13,660 bases of DNA from SM23-73-3 sp964580215 (lineage in GTDB: Bacteria > Zixibacteria > MSB-5A5 > SM1-73), in NCBI GenBank assembly GCA_964580215.1, contig CAZOJT010000063.1:1-13660 (forward strand), given 5' to 3'. The notes beneath the pieces are model-generated. The model was not told the DNA's origin. It saw nothing but the letters and a program-made list of their open reading frames with translations, and ran no database searches. Of this stretch, positions 13,318 to 13,660 are shown piece after piece. The position numbers were made by a program, and so were the translations under genes. Within the stretch, counting starts at the first letter, position 1, and every line of letters starts with the position of its first letter.

Positions 13318-13578
13318 CTAAGAATGGAGTAAATCGAGCGAACCTTGTGGAAATTTTAGATTAAGTTTAGCTGTTTTATTTGAAAACTCTAAGATAAAGT
13401 TGAGGCTTTTTGTTTCTATACTTACCGCATAACCAAGGCGTCTTACATGATAACGGATTGGGTATTCAAACCTTTTTTCAAGGAGGTGGAAACCATAGAA
13501 TAATCTATCACAAAATTCTGGCGGCTGGACAGGGGGTCCAACCTCTATCCCGACAAGAGAGACCTCTCCCCCTGTCAT
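13318..13578 (-). CDS. Doubtful 86-codon ORF, hypothetical
   Basis: The minus frame from ATG 13578 encodes 86 residues beginning MTGGEVSLVGIEVG and containing FHLLEKRFEYPIRYHVRRLGY. AGGAG is close upstream (about three to five bases), which is short. The first 15 codons overlap an inverted repeat (13528-13576), and the opposite strand has an equally long open frame, so coding is uncertain. No family is recognised. Confidence 0.25.
   Translation of the reverse strand: MTGGEVSLVGIEVGPPVQPPEFCDRLFYGFHLLEKRFEYPIRYHVRRLGYAVSIETKSLNFILEFSNKTAKLNLKFPQGSLDLLHS
13528..13576. repeat. Inverted repeat with GACAGGGGG arms
   Basis: GACAGGGGG (13528-13536) and CCCCCTGTC (13568-13576) pair perfectly around a 31-base loop. 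No T-run follows on the plus strand. Confidence 0.6.
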
Positions 13579-13660
13579 CCTCTCCTCTTTGAGACTGTGT
13601 CATAGTTATGAGGAGCGGAGGTAGAGATTTTTGAAAATAAACTATACTATTCAACATGCG

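Noticed and set aside
13410..13592. A 60-codon plus-strand frame opposite the doubtful minus ORF
   Set aside because: There is no ribosome-binding site and no recognisable family. The open frames on both strands probably reflect composition.

Overview
The window looks like a chromosomal contig from an uncultured bacterium of the FCB superphylum, of Zixibacteria, TA06 or KSB1 type. This is inferred from one large secreted protein that combines a subtilisin domain, VCBS/FG-GAP repeats, an ASPIC/UnbV domain, dockerin-type calcium repeats and a C-terminal sorting domain beginning with NYPNPFNP, and from a second gene for a PpiD/SurA-type periplasmic folding factor. The intergenic DNA is long and crowded with palindromic repeats, as in many such genomes. 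No rRNA or tRNA gene and no CRISPR array was seen.

Layout. Positions 1-641 are a repeat-bearing leader. Positions 642-4430 (+) encode the multidomain secreted subtilase, closed by a strong terminator at 4509-4569. Positions 4570-6110 are a repeat field: related hairpins, 9-bp minisatellites, a 24-bp tandem repeat, two-hairpin palindromic elements and at least one gene remnant. Positions 6112-9539 (all minus strand) are the accessory island. Read in the direction of transcription it holds a DNA methyltransferase, overlapped by a phospholipase-D-type nuclease, an attC-like site, a HEPN-like protein, a second attC-like site, and the beginning of a further gene cut off by a palindromic element. 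I read this as a short integron-type gene-cassette array without an integrase in view (CALIN-like), carrying a restriction-modification pair and a probable HEPN RNase. Positions 9540-10360 are another repeat field that contains a truncated 58-codon ORF and the terminator region of the next gene. Positions 10361-12160 (minus) encode the PpiD-like membrane-anchored foldase. Positions 12161-13660 have no convincing long gene but hold a 35-codon ORF with a Shine-Dalgarno buried in a hairpin, four copies of a 19-bp site arranged as two facing pairs over exactly 200 bp, and a palindrome shared with the other end of the window.

How it fits together. The subtilase and the PpiD-like protein are envelope and secretion genes of the host backbone. 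The 6.1-9.5 kb block is accessory defence DNA. The methyltransferase and nuclease are translationally coupled (ATGA overlap) and form a probable restriction-modification system. The most unusual protein is that nuclease: an N-terminal HKD (phospholipase D) domain joined to what looks like a two-motif LAGLIDADG fold whose metal-binding acids are replaced, suggesting a homing-endonuclease fold reused only to read DNA sequence. The attC-like sites are supported by paired R and L boxes with extrahelical bases, by a stop codon that overlaps the R box, and by a 24-bp block shared between the two sites (20/24 identical). All functional calls come from reading motifs; no database search was run.
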